DNA of 64,000 nt from Phycisphaerae bacterium (GCA_030429705.1 JAUIES010000002.1:684001-748000); one strand, 5' to 3'; numbered from the stretch's first letter, positions 1 to 9,540 are shown. Notes: generated from the letters alone by a model not told the origin. Numbers and translations: made by a program.

Positions 1-297
1 GGTATCGCTGGTGTCGGCGACCTCGCAACCACCTGCTTCAGTCCTGAAGGACGCAATCGATCGCTCGGTGAAGCGCTCGGACGCGGAGCAAAACTGCAAG
101 ACTACCTGGCATCGTCGCCGTTCGTCGTTGAAGGCGTCGCAACGACGATCTCCGTCATGGATCTCGCAACGCGATATAAGGTCGAAATGCCGATCACAGA
201 AGCTGTCCACGCTGTCCTGTTCGAAAACATGGACCCGATCGATGCAATCGGCATGTTGATGAATCGGGATCTCAAAAGCGAACATCGACACGGATGA
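1..297 (+). CDS. gpsA: glycerol-3-phosphate dehydrogenase [NAD(P)+], C-terminal fragment
   Basis: The open frame enters from the left edge and stops with TGA at 295-297, giving the last 98 residues of the protein. It starts GIAGVGDLATTC, the conserved substrate-domain motif of GpsA (G-x-G-D-L-x-x-T-C). SPEGRNRSLGEALG, FVVEGVATT and EMPITEAVHAVL follow in the family order, ending LMNRDLKSEHRHG. GpsA reduces dihydroxyacetone phosphate to sn-glycerol 3-phosphate for phospholipid synthesis in the cytoplasm. Only the C-terminal catalytic helical domain lies in the window; the Rossmann domain is off the edge. Nothing suggests a pseudogene. Confidence 0.9.
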   Translation, partial: GIAGVGDLATTCFSPEGRNRSLGEALGRGAKLQDYLASSPFVVEGVATTISVMDLATRYKVEMPITEAVHAVLFENMDPIDAIGMLMNRDLKSEHRHG

Positions 298-354
298 ACC
301 CCCGCCGATAGGCGTGGTTCAAGAACGACGAGAAAAACAGGGCTCGCTCTTTGG

Positions 355-1338
355 TCAGATCAAGCCCGCTTCACCGAGCCAATGTTCAGCATCAAGAGCA
401 GCCTGGCAACCCATGCCAGCGGCTGTAATCGCCTGTCGATATCGCGGGTCCGCCACATCACCCGCGGCGAACACGCCGGGGATATTGGTCTTGCTGCTGC
501 GATCATTCAGCACGATGTATTTTTTGTCATCCATCGCAAGGTTGGAATCGCTGAGGAACCCGGTCGTCGGTGTGTGACCGATCGCCACAAAGAGCCCTTT
601 GACCTCCAACCGACTGACTTCACCCGTCACAGTGTCTTCCAGTTCCACAGCTTCGATTGAGGTCTCGCCGATGACATCGCGAACAACCTTGTTCCACATC
701 ACCTTGGCGTTGGGCTTCGACAAGAACCGTTCCTGCATGATTCGGCTCGCGCGGAGTGCATCTCGTCGGTGAATAACGATCACTTCGCTTGCAAACTTGG
801 TGAGGTAGGTCGCTTCTTCCATCGCCGAATCGCCGCCACCCACGACGGCGAGCGGTTGATCTCGAAACACTGGGAGCGCGCCATCGCAGACGGCACAAGC
901 GGAGACGCCCCCACCTGCCATCGCTAGACGAAGTTCATTCTCAAGCCCCATCCAATTCGCGGTCGCACCCGTCGCAACGACGACTGTGTGCGCTCGAATG
1001 ACATCACCCTTGGATGTGTGCAGTACATGCGGGCCAGAATCACTAAACTCAACGCTGGTGATATCTTCGCCCACGACCCTCGTCCCGAACCGCTCGGCCT
1101 GCTGTTGAAATGCGTCCATCATTTCAGGACCAGCGATGCCGGATGGAAAGCCTGGATAGTTTTCGACATCCGTCGTGAGCATCAACTGACCACCAGGTAA
1201 CATTGGTGCCGGGTTCTGCTTCGGAACCCCGATGTAGCAGACCGGTTCCATTTGAGCGCGAGCGGCGTAGATGGCGGCAGTCCACCCGGCCGGGCCGGAC
1301 CCGATGATTACGATTTTCTCAATCTTGTCAGTCGTCAC
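355..1338 (-). CDS. trxB: thioredoxin-disulfide reductase
   Basis: This 327-residue protein has the family's usual length. The FAD-binding motif GSGPAG lies at residues 13-18, the redox-active pair CAVC at 148-151 is followed by DG, VGGGDSAMEEA forms the NADPH-binding fold, and FAAGDV near the C-terminus is the second FAD motif. It transfers electrons from NADPH to thioredoxin in the cytoplasm. The start is GTG, chosen because AGGAG lies 9 bases upstream. It converges on gpsA, with only 57 bases between the two stops. The dsbD gene at 33.4 kb would draw on the same thioredoxin pool. Confidence 0.95.
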   Translation of the reverse strand: MTTDKIEKIVIIGSGPAGWTAAIYAARAQMEPVCYIGVPKQNPAPMLPGGQLMLTTDVENYPGFPSGIAGPEMMDAFQQQAERFGTRVVGEDITSVEFSDSGPHVLHTSKGDVIRAHTVVVATGATANWMGLENELRLAMAGGGVSACAVCDGALPVFRDQPLAVVGGGDSAMEEATYLTKFASEVIVIHRRDALRASRIMQERFLSKPNAKVMWNKVVRDVIGETSIEAVELEDTVTGEVSRLEVKGLFVAIGHTPTTGFLSDSNLAMDDKKYIVLNDRSSKTNIPGVFAAGDVADPRYRQAITAAGMGCQAALDAEHWLGEAGLI

Positions 1339-1407
1339 GAATCAATTCTCCTCACACCCCCACTGTGAGGGCTTCAAAGCAAACGCCGCGATGTGAACGG
1401 CTATTCC

Positions 1408-2958
1408 CTATGGAAGCCGGTTGGTTTCCGAAAGGTGCGTGCGATAGAGCGAGAGCATCGGGGGCCAGATCAAGTAGTCGCCGGTGACGGCTTCAGGATC
1501 GATCGAGACATCTTCCGCCAGGCTCTTCACGCCATCACGCCCAACCGAGTACATGACGAATTGATCATCGCGAAGCATGATCGAGAAGTTCTCGCCGCCC
1601 GGAGCGTACACATTCATCTGGTGCGGCTGAGCTGTGTCATGTTCGTCGGCGACATAGTCATCACGCACCGGCACGAAATACTCCAAAGCCGGGATACGGC
1701 CGACCGCACGGTTCGGGTTGAACGGATCCGCTTCGATCTGCTGCATCCAGCGCGGACGGATCGAACTAATCGCCGGGGGGAACTCGTTGAGTTCGTAGTA
1801 GTAGCCAAGAAGTGACAACGCAGCACGCGTACCGACGATTTCTGTTTCATAGACTCGGCGTAGTTGATACAACACGCTCATGTCTTGAGTCGACGCAGTA
1901 ATAACCGCAAACCGACTCTTGTCCAAATCGTCAAATGCATATGGCAGGGATAACTGGCGATCGAATGGGTTCAGTGTCCAGCGTGAAGACCAGCCATCAA
2001 AGACAGAATCGATCTGATCGCGTGTCTGAAACCAATCAGCCTGTTCGCCGCCGCTCGATTCGTACCGCGACGCTTCTGCAAAAAGACGCAACGGACGATC
2101 GGCAGTCCGCAGTCGAGCCATTGTTGTGGCAAAGCCGGGGCGTGTGCCCCCCCGAGGCTCATAGAGCAGTTCCCACAGCTGTTGTGCCGCAATCTTGTTG
2201 GCACTGGGGAACATGAGTCGACCCGGGTTGAGATACCCGCGGTTGGTACCATCGAGCGCCTCGATCGTTTTCGCCAGATCGGTCGGGCTTATCTCCTGGT
2301 CATTGCGGAAATCGACATAGGCTATGTCTCGAATGCGTTCGAGCGCTTCGTTCACCAGGTTGAAACCGGTTTGCGATTCCTTCAAAAACGCACGATCGAT
2401 CAACTGACGACCGAGGTACACCTGCCTCACGAGCAGATCAACAGCTGCACCGGGTTCGCCAATGTTGGCGAGCCGAGTCGCTTCGACTTGAATCAACTTT
2501 ACGAGCTCATCGATGCCATCGAGGTAACCGATGTTGGCGCCTGCAAGCAAGGGCGGATCACCCAGTTCTGTGTACATGCGAGCCCGGATCAAATCAGGCG
2601 ACACCGCGACGCCATAGGGCTGGGCAAAGACCATCGCGCGTCTCGGATCGCTTGTGTCAGTCACCTGCCGCAGCGCGTCGAGTGCCTGTTGTTGCGGTGT
2701 GCCCGTAGCCCACGACTCCGCATCCTGCCAGAGAGAACTGCTCGGGTCGATCAACATGGCCCGTTGGTGGTCACTCACGCCAACCGGCGAAGGATCCATC
2801 GCCGCAATCGCCGGAAGCAGGATCAGATCGCTCCGCCGACTCTCCTCGATCGATGAATATCGAGAGTTGGCCTCGGTGACATGGTCTGCTTGAGCGAAAC
2901 TCAGACTTGTCACACTCGAAATCGCGGCGCAGGCGACCGTGGCGACGAAGCGGGTCAT
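1408..2958 (-). CDS. secreted protein of unknown function
   Basis: This predicted exported protein has 516 residues. ATG at 2958 was chosen because MTRFVATVACAAISSVTSL reads as a signal peptide ending near SFAQA; a longer frame to 3126 adds a non-conserved leader. The body is mostly helical and has no motif I recognise. The last 130 residues contain YYYELNEFPPAI, a DPFN segment, IPALEYFVPVRDD and FVMYSVGRDGVKS. That series (Pro-rich ordering segment, a DP element, then a YSVG-D-G ending) resembles the C-terminus of planctomycete pseudopilin-like secreted proteins, but no prepilin helix is present. The ribosome-binding site is weak. Function is unknown. Confidence 0.75.
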   Translation of the reverse strand: MTRFVATVACAAISSVTSLSFAQADHVTEANSRYSSIEESRRSDLILLPAIAAMDPSPVGVSDHQRAMLIDPSSSLWQDAESWATGTPQQQALDALRQVTDTSDPRRAMVFAQPYGVAVSPDLIRARMYTELGDPPLLAGANIGYLDGIDELVKLIQVEATRLANIGEPGAAVDLLVRQVYLGRQLIDRAFLKESQTGFNLVNEALERIRDIAYVDFRNDQEISPTDLAKTIEALDGTNRGYLNPGRLMFPSANKIAAQQLWELLYEPRGGTRPGFATTMARLRTADRPLRLFAEASRYESSGGEQADWFQTRDQIDSVFDGWSSRWTLNPFDRQLSLPYAFDDLDKSRFAVITASTQDMSVLYQLRRVYETEIVGTRAALSLLGYYYELNEFPPAISSIRPRWMQQIEADPFNPNRAVGRIPALEYFVPVRDDYVADEHDTAQPHQMNVYAPGGENFSIMLRDDQFVMYSVGRDGVKSLAEDVSIDPEAVTGDYLIWPPMLSLYRTHLSETNRLP

Positions 2959-3084
2959 AACATTCACTCGTGAAGATTCAGTTTGCCTCATGCGCGGATG
3001 GTAGCACAACACCACCCACACCGCCCTACCCATATCGTCAGAGTCCGACACTCCCGGGTCCGCTGCCAGTGTGTGACAAACGAA

Positions 3085-3113
3085 CAGCCCGCTCTCATGA
3101 TGAGAGCGGGCTG
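3085..3113 (-). terminator. intrinsic terminator after the sigma factor gene
   Basis: A perfect inverted repeat has 14-base arms (CAGCCCGCTCTCAT and its complement) around a single G. On the minus strand it is followed by TTCGTTTGTC. It lies 41 bases beyond the sigma factor stop, so it most likely ends that transcript. Confidence 0.8.
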
Positions 3114-3154
3114 CGAGAAAGGACAAGAGACGAGACTCTGGGCTTCAGATCAAG

Positions 3155-4084
3155 TTATGCATCCGAAGGGGCATTCAATCGAAGTCGTGGTGCCGGCTCG
3201 CTGGTTTCATCGTCTTCGCGACGGAAGAACTGACTCGGTTTGTCGTCGTTCAACCTCGTGTTGAGTTTATCAAGCGATTCGTCGACGATCTGGCGGACGC
3301 GTTCGCGGCTGATGCCGACTTCTTCTGCGATCTGCTTGAGTGTCAGTGACTCCTGGCCGTCCAAACCGAATCGCATACGCAGAATCTGGGCTTCACGAAT
3401 GTCGATCGTGTCAAGCAGGCGCTTGAGCGTTCCCAATTCTTCGCGGCGCAGTGTTTTTTCGTCCGGTGTGCCGTCGCGGCTGTCCGCAATCAACTCACTC
3501 AGACCGAGCAGATCATTGTCACCGGATGCCGGTTCCTGCGCCGGTGTACGGAATGCTTTGACCGCCCGACGAATGATTTTGACCTTCTTGACAGGCAAAT
3601 CCATCGCGGCTGCAAGTTGCTCCATACTTGGGGGATGCCCAAGATTGGCTTCGAGACGCCTGGCGTGTTCTTTCCACTTAGCGATCAACTCGACCATGTA
3701 GGCCGGAATGTGGATCGGCTGCGATGCATTGATCAAGGCTCGCTTGATCGCCTGTTTGATCCACCACGACGCGTAAGTGCTGAATCGAGCACCTTGCGCC
3801 GGGTCAAACCCCTCGACCGCTCGCAGAAGACCGATATTGCCTTCTTCGATCAAATCGCTGAGGACAAGCCCCCTGTTCTGGTAGTTTTTAGCGATAGCAA
3901 CCACCAGTCTCAGGTTGGAACGGATCATCCGCTCGCGAGAGACCTCACAATTATCATTGATAATCGCCCAGCCGAGCTCGCGCTCTTCTTCGGGGGTCAA
4001 CAGGTTAAAACGATTGATTTCGCGTAAATACAACTGCAAATCGGACTGAAGACCCGACCGCGCGGAAACAGTGTTTCCAATCAT
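3155..4084 (-). CDS. RNA polymerase sigma-70 family factor (RpoD/RpoS group)
   Basis: This 309-residue sigma factor shows region 1.2 (YLREINRFNLLTPEEE), region 2 (SNLRLVVAIAKNYQNRG, DLIEEGNIGLLRAVEGFD, RFSTYASWWIKQAI), region 3, and region 4 with the helix-turn-helix LTLKQIAEEVGISRERVRQI. Region 1.1 and the large non-conserved insert of primary sigma factors are absent, so it may be a group 2 factor; in planctomycetes short primary-like sigma factors also occur, so I leave it unnamed. ATG at 4084 is preferred because AGGAG lies 9 bases before it; an upstream TTG would sit directly against that site. It is divergent from the UVR protein and ends in a strong terminator. Confidence 0.9.
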   Translation of the reverse strand: MIGNTVSARSGLQSDLQLYLREINRFNLLTPEEERELGWAIINDNCEVSRERMIRSNLRLVVAIAKNYQNRGLVLSDLIEEGNIGLLRAVEGFDPAQGARFSTYASWWIKQAIKRALINASQPIHIPAYMVELIAKWKEHARRLEANLGHPPSMEQLAAAMDLPVKKVKIIRRAVKAFRTPAQEPASGDNDLLGLSELIADSRDGTPDEKTLRREELGTLKRLLDTIDIREAQILRMRFGLDGQESLTLKQIAEEVGISRERVRQIVDESLDKLNTRLNDDKPSQFFRREDDETSEPAPRLRLNAPSDA

Positions 4085-4447
4085 GCCACTCAACTCCTAC
4101 CCGCCTTCCGCCAGTTTCCCAGCGGGGGTGTACCGTCAAACGAACGGAACACCACAAACTCTCTCGCCCACTCATCTTCGGTTCCTCGGGGCTACCTATT
4201 TCCCCGAATCACCTCAAAGTGGGTTACTACCTACCTGTCCGTCATCATACTCGAAACGGTTCGACCCATGCAACACTTTTCCACCAACTCAAGGTACTTT
4301 TGAGAAATTTCGTCATTTTTTCACTTTCAGGCCCCTTCGCGGGTCAAAAAACGGCCATTTCTCGCGCAAGAAAACCGGCTGGAACCTGTGCGCCATCTGG
4401 CCGACATACATTCATCAGCGGAGTTCACCGATAAGTGACACACAATT
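4085..4447. other. divergent intergenic region
   Basis: This 363-base stretch separates two divergent genes and must hold both promoters. I see no convincing open frame. AT-rich sequence around 4295-4330 contrasts with its surroundings, but no clear -35/-10 pair could be assigned on either strand. Confidence 0.4.
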
Positions 4448-5221
4448 ATGGACCAAGATCTCACACCTTTACTCAACGATTGGGCGTTTCAGCCCGGGCA
4501 AATCAATGTCAGGCTCATCGAAGGCCTCGATGGACTCGCACGAGTTCAGGTCCGCCTCGACCTCGGCATTATCCAAATGCATGTGAACGGGAGGCCGGAT
4601 GGGGAACGGCCATTCAACTTCCCCAGTCTGCTCGACTATTTTGAATCCAGATTGGAAGAACACAACATCGAGCCCGAGGGTGACGACGATGTCGAGGAAG
4701 CCACCGAACAGCAAGTCCTCACGCCGGATGACTGCAAAGCGCTGCGTGACGAGTCACTGCAGTTTTATCACCGCTACATTGCGCTGCTGGTTCTTGAAGA
4801 CTATGAAGGAGTCGTACGCGACACCAATCGAAATCTCCGCGTGCTCGACATGTGCGCCGACCACGCTGCTGAAAGCGAAGATCGCACGGCTCTCGAGCAG
4901 TTTCGACCCTATATCTTAATGATGCGTGCGCGAGCACTCGCGAGCCATGCCATTCAGGCTGACGAACCCAAGGCTGCGCTCTTGGCGCTCGATGCTGGTT
5001 TAGCGACTCTTCGCGCGTGCTTTGAAGATCAGGATAGAGCCGACGAGTTTGAGTCTTCGAGTGAGGCACAGTTGCTTTCGAGCATGCGAGGGGCCTTGAT
5101 GCCGCAATTGCCTGTGAGTCAAAAGGCAGAACTGCGCCATCGCATGCAGGAAGCGATTGCCCAGGAGAACTATGAACTCGCGGCCATCCTTCGTGACGAG
5201 CTGCGCATGTTGCGAGATTAG
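4448..5221 (+). CDS. UvrB/UvrC-motif protein
   Basis: This 257-residue cytoplasmic protein starts at ATG. The last 35 residues (KAELRHRMQEAIAQENYE, then LAAILRDELRML) form a UVR motif, the helical hairpin by which UvrB and UvrC interact and which also occurs in Clp-associated proteins such as McsA. The first 65 residues predict a beta-rich domain with repeated V-R-L-D patterns and the phrase MHVNGRPDGERPF. The middle is helical and contains YHRYIALLVLEDYEGVVRDTNRNLRVLD, which looks like a tetratricopeptide-type helical pair. It lacks the nuclease domains of UvrC and the cysteines of McsA, so a repair role is not implied. Its stop lies 5 bases from the convergent antiporter stop. Confidence 0.8.
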   Translation: MDQDLTPLLNDWAFQPGQINVRLIEGLDGLARVQVRLDLGIIQMHVNGRPDGERPFNFPSLLDYFESRLEEHNIEPEGDDDVEEATEQQVLTPDDCKALRDESLQFYHRYIALLVLEDYEGVVRDTNRNLRVLDMCADHAAESEDRTALEQFRPYILMMRARALASHAIQADEPKAALLALDAGLATLRACFEDQDRADEFESSSEAQLLSSMRGALMPQLPVSQKAELRHRMQEAIAQENYELAAILRDELRMLRD

Positions 5222-5226
5222 GTCGA

Positions 5227-6936
5227 TCACTTCAAGGCAAGGTCTTCTGCTGAAACATGTCCCAATCGTGACAGTTGTTTGACGACCTCGCCGGCCATAC
5301 CGCGTGCTGCTGCGATTTCATCAACAAGCACTTTGTCTGCACCCAACTCGGTTGCCAGATTCGCCTGACTGAGCATGCCGGCACGGGCCACGATGTAGAT
5401 ATCCGGATTCAACTGTCTGACCACGCGACAGGCTCGCAACATGGCGGTTTCATCGGGGATCGTCAGTATGATCGCACTCGCATCGAGGATGCCAGCAGAT
5501 TCAAGGACGATTGGGTTCGTCGCGTCTCCATACACAATTGACCGTCCGAGCCTGGTCTGCGTCTTCACCGTCCTCGCATTCATCTCGATAATCGTGTACT
5601 TGAGTTGGTGCTTTTCGAGCCGTTCCGCACACGCGCGGCCCATCGGACCAAAACCCGCGATGATCACCGGACAGGCGACCCGCACGCCCTCTTCTTCACC
5701 AGGTGCCGCCGGTCGTTCGACGAAATATGCTTTTCCGATCCAGGGTGCCATGATCCCCCACCCCCCCAGATTGCCGATTCGAGACGACACGCCCATCATC
5801 GCAGGCGTGAGCAACAAACTCAAGAAAACGGTGGCTGTCACCAGTGCGCCGACACGGTCATCGACCAAGTTCACCTCAGCAATCAGCACCAGCACGATCA
5901 AACTGAACTCACCGGCTTGAGACAAAATGAGCCCGGTGCGAACCGCGACCGCCGGACTCGCACCAGCGAACCAACTAGATACTGAAATGACGACTGACTT
6001 GACCACCATCAGCAACGGGAGCGTGATCAGGAGTACCCACCACGAGCCCCCAATATCGCCTGGCGAGACGCGGAGACCAACCGCCGTAAAAAACAGGGCC
6101 ATGAACAGATCACGAAGCGGCGCCAGTTGTCCGGAGAGTTGATGCCGAACGGGAGAGGCCGCGAGGACCAACCCCGCAACGAATGCCCCGAGTTCGCCAC
6201 TGAGACCGACACTGGTCGAGGCGACCGCCGCGCCTAGAGCTGCACCGGCACCAATGACGAGCACCAACTCAGAGCCACCCACACGCATGGCCAATTCCAT
6301 CATCCGTGTCAGTCCAAACCGACCGACGAGAATGAGCAACGCCACCACAAGCAACTGGAGCGCCGCCTGTCCGAATCCGAATGCGTGTTCTCCAACGCTC
6401 GATTCCGCAAGAAGCGGGATCACCGCAAGCACCGCGACGACCGCAAGGTCCTGCATGATCAACACGCCGAACGCGAGTCTGCCGTGCGGCCTGTTCATGT
6501 CGCGCCGCTCCTGGAGCAATTTCAAGACGGCTGCAGTACTGGACATGGCCAGCGCCAGACCCAATGCCACAGCACCCTGCCAGGGAACCCCGAAAGCCAA
6601 TGCAATCGACGCGAGGACAATGGCGCTCACAACGGTCGAGCCCACCCCCACGGCGACGATCGATCCAACCGCAGATCGCATCGATCGAAAATCGAGGTGC
6701 AGGCCGATGGTGAACATCAGCAACACACTCGCTATCGCTGCGATATCCGCAATATGGTCTGGTTCGGAAATCAAACCGAAGATGGGCCCGATGATAAAAC
6801 CGGCGATCAGGTACCCCGGGATCAACGCGACTTTCAGTTTGCCGAGGATCAGCGGGACCAGACCAGCGCACGCAATCACCAGAAGTAGATCTGTCCCGAT
6901 GCCTTCAACTGCCAGTGTCGCCGACATCCCCGGCAT
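5227..6936 (-). CDS. KefB-type cation:proton antiporter with RCK domain (CPA2 family)
   Basis: This integral membrane antiporter has about 569 residues. The first 390 form the Na+/H+ exchanger fold with around 12 hydrophobic segments, including IPGYLIAGFIIGP, ALALAMSSTAAVLKLLQER, GELGAFVAGLVLA and LILSQAGEFSLIVL. From about residue 425, VIIAGFGPMGRACAERL is a TrkA-N (RCK) Rossmann nucleotide-binding motif, followed by VYGDATNP and the LGADKVLVDE segment. Members exchange K+ or Na+ for protons across the inner membrane and are gated by NAD(H) or similar ligands. The start at 6936 follows AAGGGG with 6 bases spacing; ATG codons at 6951 and 6927 are alternatives. The start lies inside the end of mnmG, so the two are probably cotranscribed. 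Confidence 0.9.
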   Translation of the reverse strand: MPGMSATLAVEGIGTDLLLVIACAGLVPLILGKLKVALIPGYLIAGFIIGPIFGLISEPDHIADIAAIASVLLMFTIGLHLDFRSMRSAVGSIVAVGVGSTVVSAIVLASIALAFGVPWQGAVALGLALAMSSTAAVLKLLQERRDMNRPHGRLAFGVLIMQDLAVVAVLAVIPLLAESSVGEHAFGFGQAALQLLVVALLILVGRFGLTRMMELAMRVGGSELVLVIGAGAALGAAVASTSVGLSGELGAFVAGLVLAASPVRHQLSGQLAPLRDLFMALFFTAVGLRVSPGDIGGSWWVLLITLPLLMVVKSVVISVSSWFAGASPAVAVRTGLILSQAGEFSLIVLVLIAEVNLVDDRVGALVTATVFLSLLLTPAMMGVSSRIGNLGGWGIMAPWIGKAYFVERPAAPGEEEGVRVACPVIIAGFGPMGRACAERLEKHQLKYTIIEMNARTVKTQTRLGRSIVYGDATNPIVLESAGILDASAIILTIPDETAMLRACRVVRQLNPDIYIVARAGMLSQANLATELGADKVLVDEIAAARGMAGEVVKQLSRLGHVSAEDLALK

Positions 6937-8872
6937 TCCTTGCCCCTTCATTGCGAGCTTGTCGCATCAAGACCGTCAACAGCGTCAGATCGGCCGGTGT
7001 CACACCTTCAAGCCGACTCGCTTGCCCCAGTGTATCGGGACGAAACCGAGACAGTGCCTCGCGTGCTTCGTTTCGGAGGGTCGGCATGGAATCGTATCGA
7101 ACCCACTCGGGGATTCGTTTGTGCTCCATCTCAGATTGCCGACGAATCGATCGGTGCTCGCGTTCGATATACGGGCCGTACCGAACCTCAGCGAGGACAG
7201 TGTCGAGCACGCCCAGGTTAAAAGTGTCGGCACCGACCAATACGGTCAGGTCTTCACGCGTGTACCCGGCGCGCCGCATAATGAGCGAAAAATCTTCGCC
7301 TTCTACCTTGAGTCCGTCGAGCTGCCGTCTCAGTCGTTCGATCTGCGCAGTCCGTTCTGCAAACAGCGTACGCCTCGCGCGTCCGAGATCGGTCGTGCCA
7401 AGTAATCCAAGTTCGTCGGCGATCGGCGTCAGACGATCGGCAGCATTGTCTGGTCGCAGGAGCAACCGATGTTCCGCCCGACTTGTGAACATGCGATACG
7501 GCTCGACAGGCGTCTTGGTCACCAGATCGTCCATTAACACGCCAATGTACGCCTGATCACGCCGAAGAACGAATTCGCCCCCACCTGTTGTCCAACGAAC
7601 AGCGTTGACACCCGCGACCAGCCCCTGGGCCGCCGCTTCTTCATATCCACTTGTGCCGTTGATCTGACCAGCCAGGAACAACCCATCAACCAGTTTGGTC
7701 ATGCCGGTCGCATGAATCTGATGCGGGCGCACCATGTCATACTCCACCGCGTATCCGTATCGCAGAATCTCCGCTCGCTCGCATCCCGGCATGTCGCGCA
7801 CGATGCGGTCCTGCACATCCTTCGGCAGGCTTGTCGAGATACCGTTGCAGTAGACCCAGTCAGTCGTCAGGCTCTCTGGCTCGAGAAAAACGCCGTGCGA
7901 TTCGCGGTCCTCAAAACGAACGACTTTGTCTTCGATACTTGGACAGTATCGCGGCCCGGCACCTTCAATCTGACCTGAGAACAGCGGCGCTCGATCAAGA
8001 TTCTGCCGAATCACATCATGTGACGCTGCGGTCGTTCGTGTCTGACGACAGACGACCTGTTCGAGGACAGGAAACCGCGAACTGAGTCCATCGAGCATTT
8101 CATCGCCCGTCTCTCGCAGCGCGTCGCATCGGGCTGCAAGATCGCTAAACGGAACAGGCTCGGCATCACCCAGTTGCTCAGGAAGTGATTCCCAATCAAT
8201 TGTTGATCGAGCGAGCCGCGGCGGCGTACCCGTCTTCAATCGACCGAGTTCAAATCCGAGGTGCGTCAGCGCCCCCGAAATCCCCACGGCCGCATCTTCG
8301 CCAAATCGCCCACCCGGCGTCTTGTCTTGCCCGGTGTGCATTAGACCGCGCATGAAAGTCCCGGTCGTCAGGATCACAGCGGGCGATTCGAGACGAACCA
8401 GTTCACCCGAGCGCAACTGCGCTTCAACACCTGCGATTTGTTTCAATGCTTGTCCGGCTCGTGACGAGGTGAGCAACCGTTCGACACTCGCGCCGACCAC
8501 CTCGATCTCGGGTCTCGCGAGAATCAACGAACGGGCGCAGGCTGCATACGCATGTTTGTCGCTCTGGCATCTCGGCCCGCGTACAGCGGGACCGCGTGAC
8601 ATATTGAGCACCTTGAACATGATCCCGGTTGCGTCTGCAACCAGGCCCATCATCCCGCCCAAGGCATCAACCTCACGGACCAGTTGCCCTTTCGCAAGGC
8701 CACCAATCGCAGGGTTGCAACTCATTTCCCCGATGCGGGCAGGGTCGAGCGTGACCAGCGCAACGGTCGGCATGCCGCCGTCGCACCCGAGCAGGTTGGC
8801 AGCCGCCCATGCCGCCTCGATGCCGGCATGACCCCCCCCAACCACAATCACGCTGTATTGATGTGTGCGCAC
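6905..8872 (-). CDS. mnmG: tRNA uridine 5-carboxymethylaminomethyl modification enzyme, FAD subunit
   Basis: This 655-residue protein has the normal MnmG/GidA length. VVGGGHAGIEAAWAA near the N-terminus is the FAD-binding dinucleotide motif. EMSCNPAIGGLAKGQLVREVDALGG, GRFGEDAA, RLKTGTPPR and RYCPSIEDKV are signature stretches, and the C-terminal helical part contains SRAEHRLLLRPDNAD. With MnmE it modifies the wobble uridine of certain tRNAs, using FAD and methylenetetrahydrofolate; mnmE is not in this window. The start is GTG; no good Shine-Dalgarno sequence precedes it. An 8-C run within the GGG codons of the FAD motif is noted separately. It overlaps the antiporter gene downstream by about 30 bases. 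Confidence 0.95.
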   Translation of the reverse strand: MRTHQYSVIVVGGGHAGIEAAWAAANLLGCDGGMPTVALVTLDPARIGEMSCNPAIGGLAKGQLVREVDALGGMMGLVADATGIMFKVLNMSRGPAVRGPRCQSDKHAYAACARSLILARPEIEVVGASVERLLTSSRAGQALKQIAGVEAQLRSGELVRLESPAVILTTGTFMRGLMHTGQDKTPGGRFGEDAAVGISGALTHLGFELGRLKTGTPPRLARSTIDWESLPEQLGDAEPVPFSDLAARCDALRETGDEMLDGLSSRFPVLEQVVCRQTRTTAASHDVIRQNLDRAPLFSGQIEGAGPRYCPSIEDKVVRFEDRESHGVFLEPESLTTDWVYCNGISTSLPKDVQDRIVRDMPGCERAEILRYGYAVEYDMVRPHQIHATGMTKLVDGLFLAGQINGTSGYEEAAAQGLVAGVNAVRWTTGGGEFVLRRDQAYIGVLMDDLVTKTPVEPYRMFTSRAEHRLLLRPDNAADRLTPIADELGLLGTTDLGRARRTLFAERTAQIERLRRQLDGLKVEGEDFSLIMRRAGYTREDLTVLVGADTFNLGVLDTVLAEVRYGPYIEREHRSIRRQSEMEHKRIPEWVRYDSMPTLRNEAREALSRFRPDTLGQASRLEGVTPADLTLLTVLMRQARNEGARNAGDVGDTGS

Positions 8873-8912
8873 AGGAGGAGTCTATGGACCCTCCCCGTTG
8901 TTTTGCCCGAGA

Positions 8913-9161
8913 TTAACCGGCGGCTTTGAGGCTCCCCTCAAGTTGCCCGTACAGGTCTTGTCCGCGTTCAGTGACGGCGAGGGTGTCTTTGACGCCGCCC
9001 AGCATGCGCACATATCCGCGTTTGACGAGCCTCTCACGCACCGGCCACCAGTCATCGCCGAATTCGAGCCACAGAACATCCTCGAATCGACTGCTGTGCC
9101 CGTTGGTCAGAAAGTGCAACGCCCGGGCGAGTGCTGACGCTTGAGACTCTGTGAGCTTCAT
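8913..9161 (-). CDS. small winged-helix-like protein
   Basis: This 82-residue protein starts at ATG 9161, where AAGGGG stands 6 bases upstream; longer versions of the frame have no such site. The sequence DDWWPVRERLVKRGYVRM followed by TLAVTERGQDLYGQL has the helix-turn-helix then beta-wing pattern of small winged-helix proteins (MarR/PadR-like ends), including a T-x-x-G-x-x-L-Y element typical of the helix after the wing. It may bind DNA, but there is no direct evidence. It is upstream of mnmG on the same strand with a 40-base gap, so cotranscription is possible. Confidence 0.6.
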   Translation of the reverse strand: MKLTESQASALARALHFLTNGHSSRFEDVLWLEFGDDWWPVRERLVKRGYVRMLGGVKDTLAVTERGQDLYGQLEGSLKAAG

Positions 9162-9460
9162 ATTCAACCCCTTCACCAGCACCCAAGCCTCCTTCACACA
9201 TTGAACGCCGCGGTACTGAGACCGGTTGCATCGGCAACAGGTTTTTCTCACTCAACAGTTTGCCATCCAAGAACTTACATTGGATCGGGCTCACGCAGAT
9301 TCTGCCGTGCGTGCTGCATGAAGTCGACTTTTCCTTGGGATTTCCATTGACACCAGTTGCAAAATGAGCTGCCCAGTCACCCGGTTTCGCCTGAATTGGC
9401 GTGCGAGCGCGTCCGCCAAGGTCCGAGATTTCGATGCCGTGGCGAAGTCCCAAAGAAAAC
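9162..9460. other. intergenic region, no gene seen
   Basis: These 299 bases lie between the small winged-helix gene and the terminator of the pseudopilin array. No start with a ribosome-binding site and no family motif is visible in any frame. It probably contains the promoter for the 82-residue gene; a TCCAAT hexamer occurs near 9279-9284 on the minus strand but without a matching -35. Confidence 0.4.
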
Positions 9461-9486
9461 AGCCCCCTCGAAGGATCGAGGGGGCT
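9461..9486 (-). terminator. intrinsic terminator, end of pseudopilin array
   Basis: The perfect 11-base arms AGCCCCCTCGA and TCGAGGGGGCT enclose a 4-base loop. On the minus strand the stem is followed by GCTGTTTTCTTTGGG. It ends the transcript of copy 1. Confidence 0.9.
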
Positions 9487-9540
9487 GCCGTTTTCATAGC
9501 CTTGCGTTTGGACCGATTCAGTCGATCGAATCTGAAGACT

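Noticed and set aside
1408-3126. Longer start of the secreted protein at 3126
   Set aside because: The extra 56 residues are not like a signal peptide, whereas the sequence from 2958 is; the upstream part also overlaps the sigma factor terminator.
8832-8839. Eight-base C run in mnmG (and similar runs near 5756-5767 and in trmD) as phase-variable tracts
   Set aside because: The mnmG run encodes the invariant GGG of the FAD-binding motif, all frames are intact, and such runs occur throughout this GC-rich sequence in housekeeping genes.
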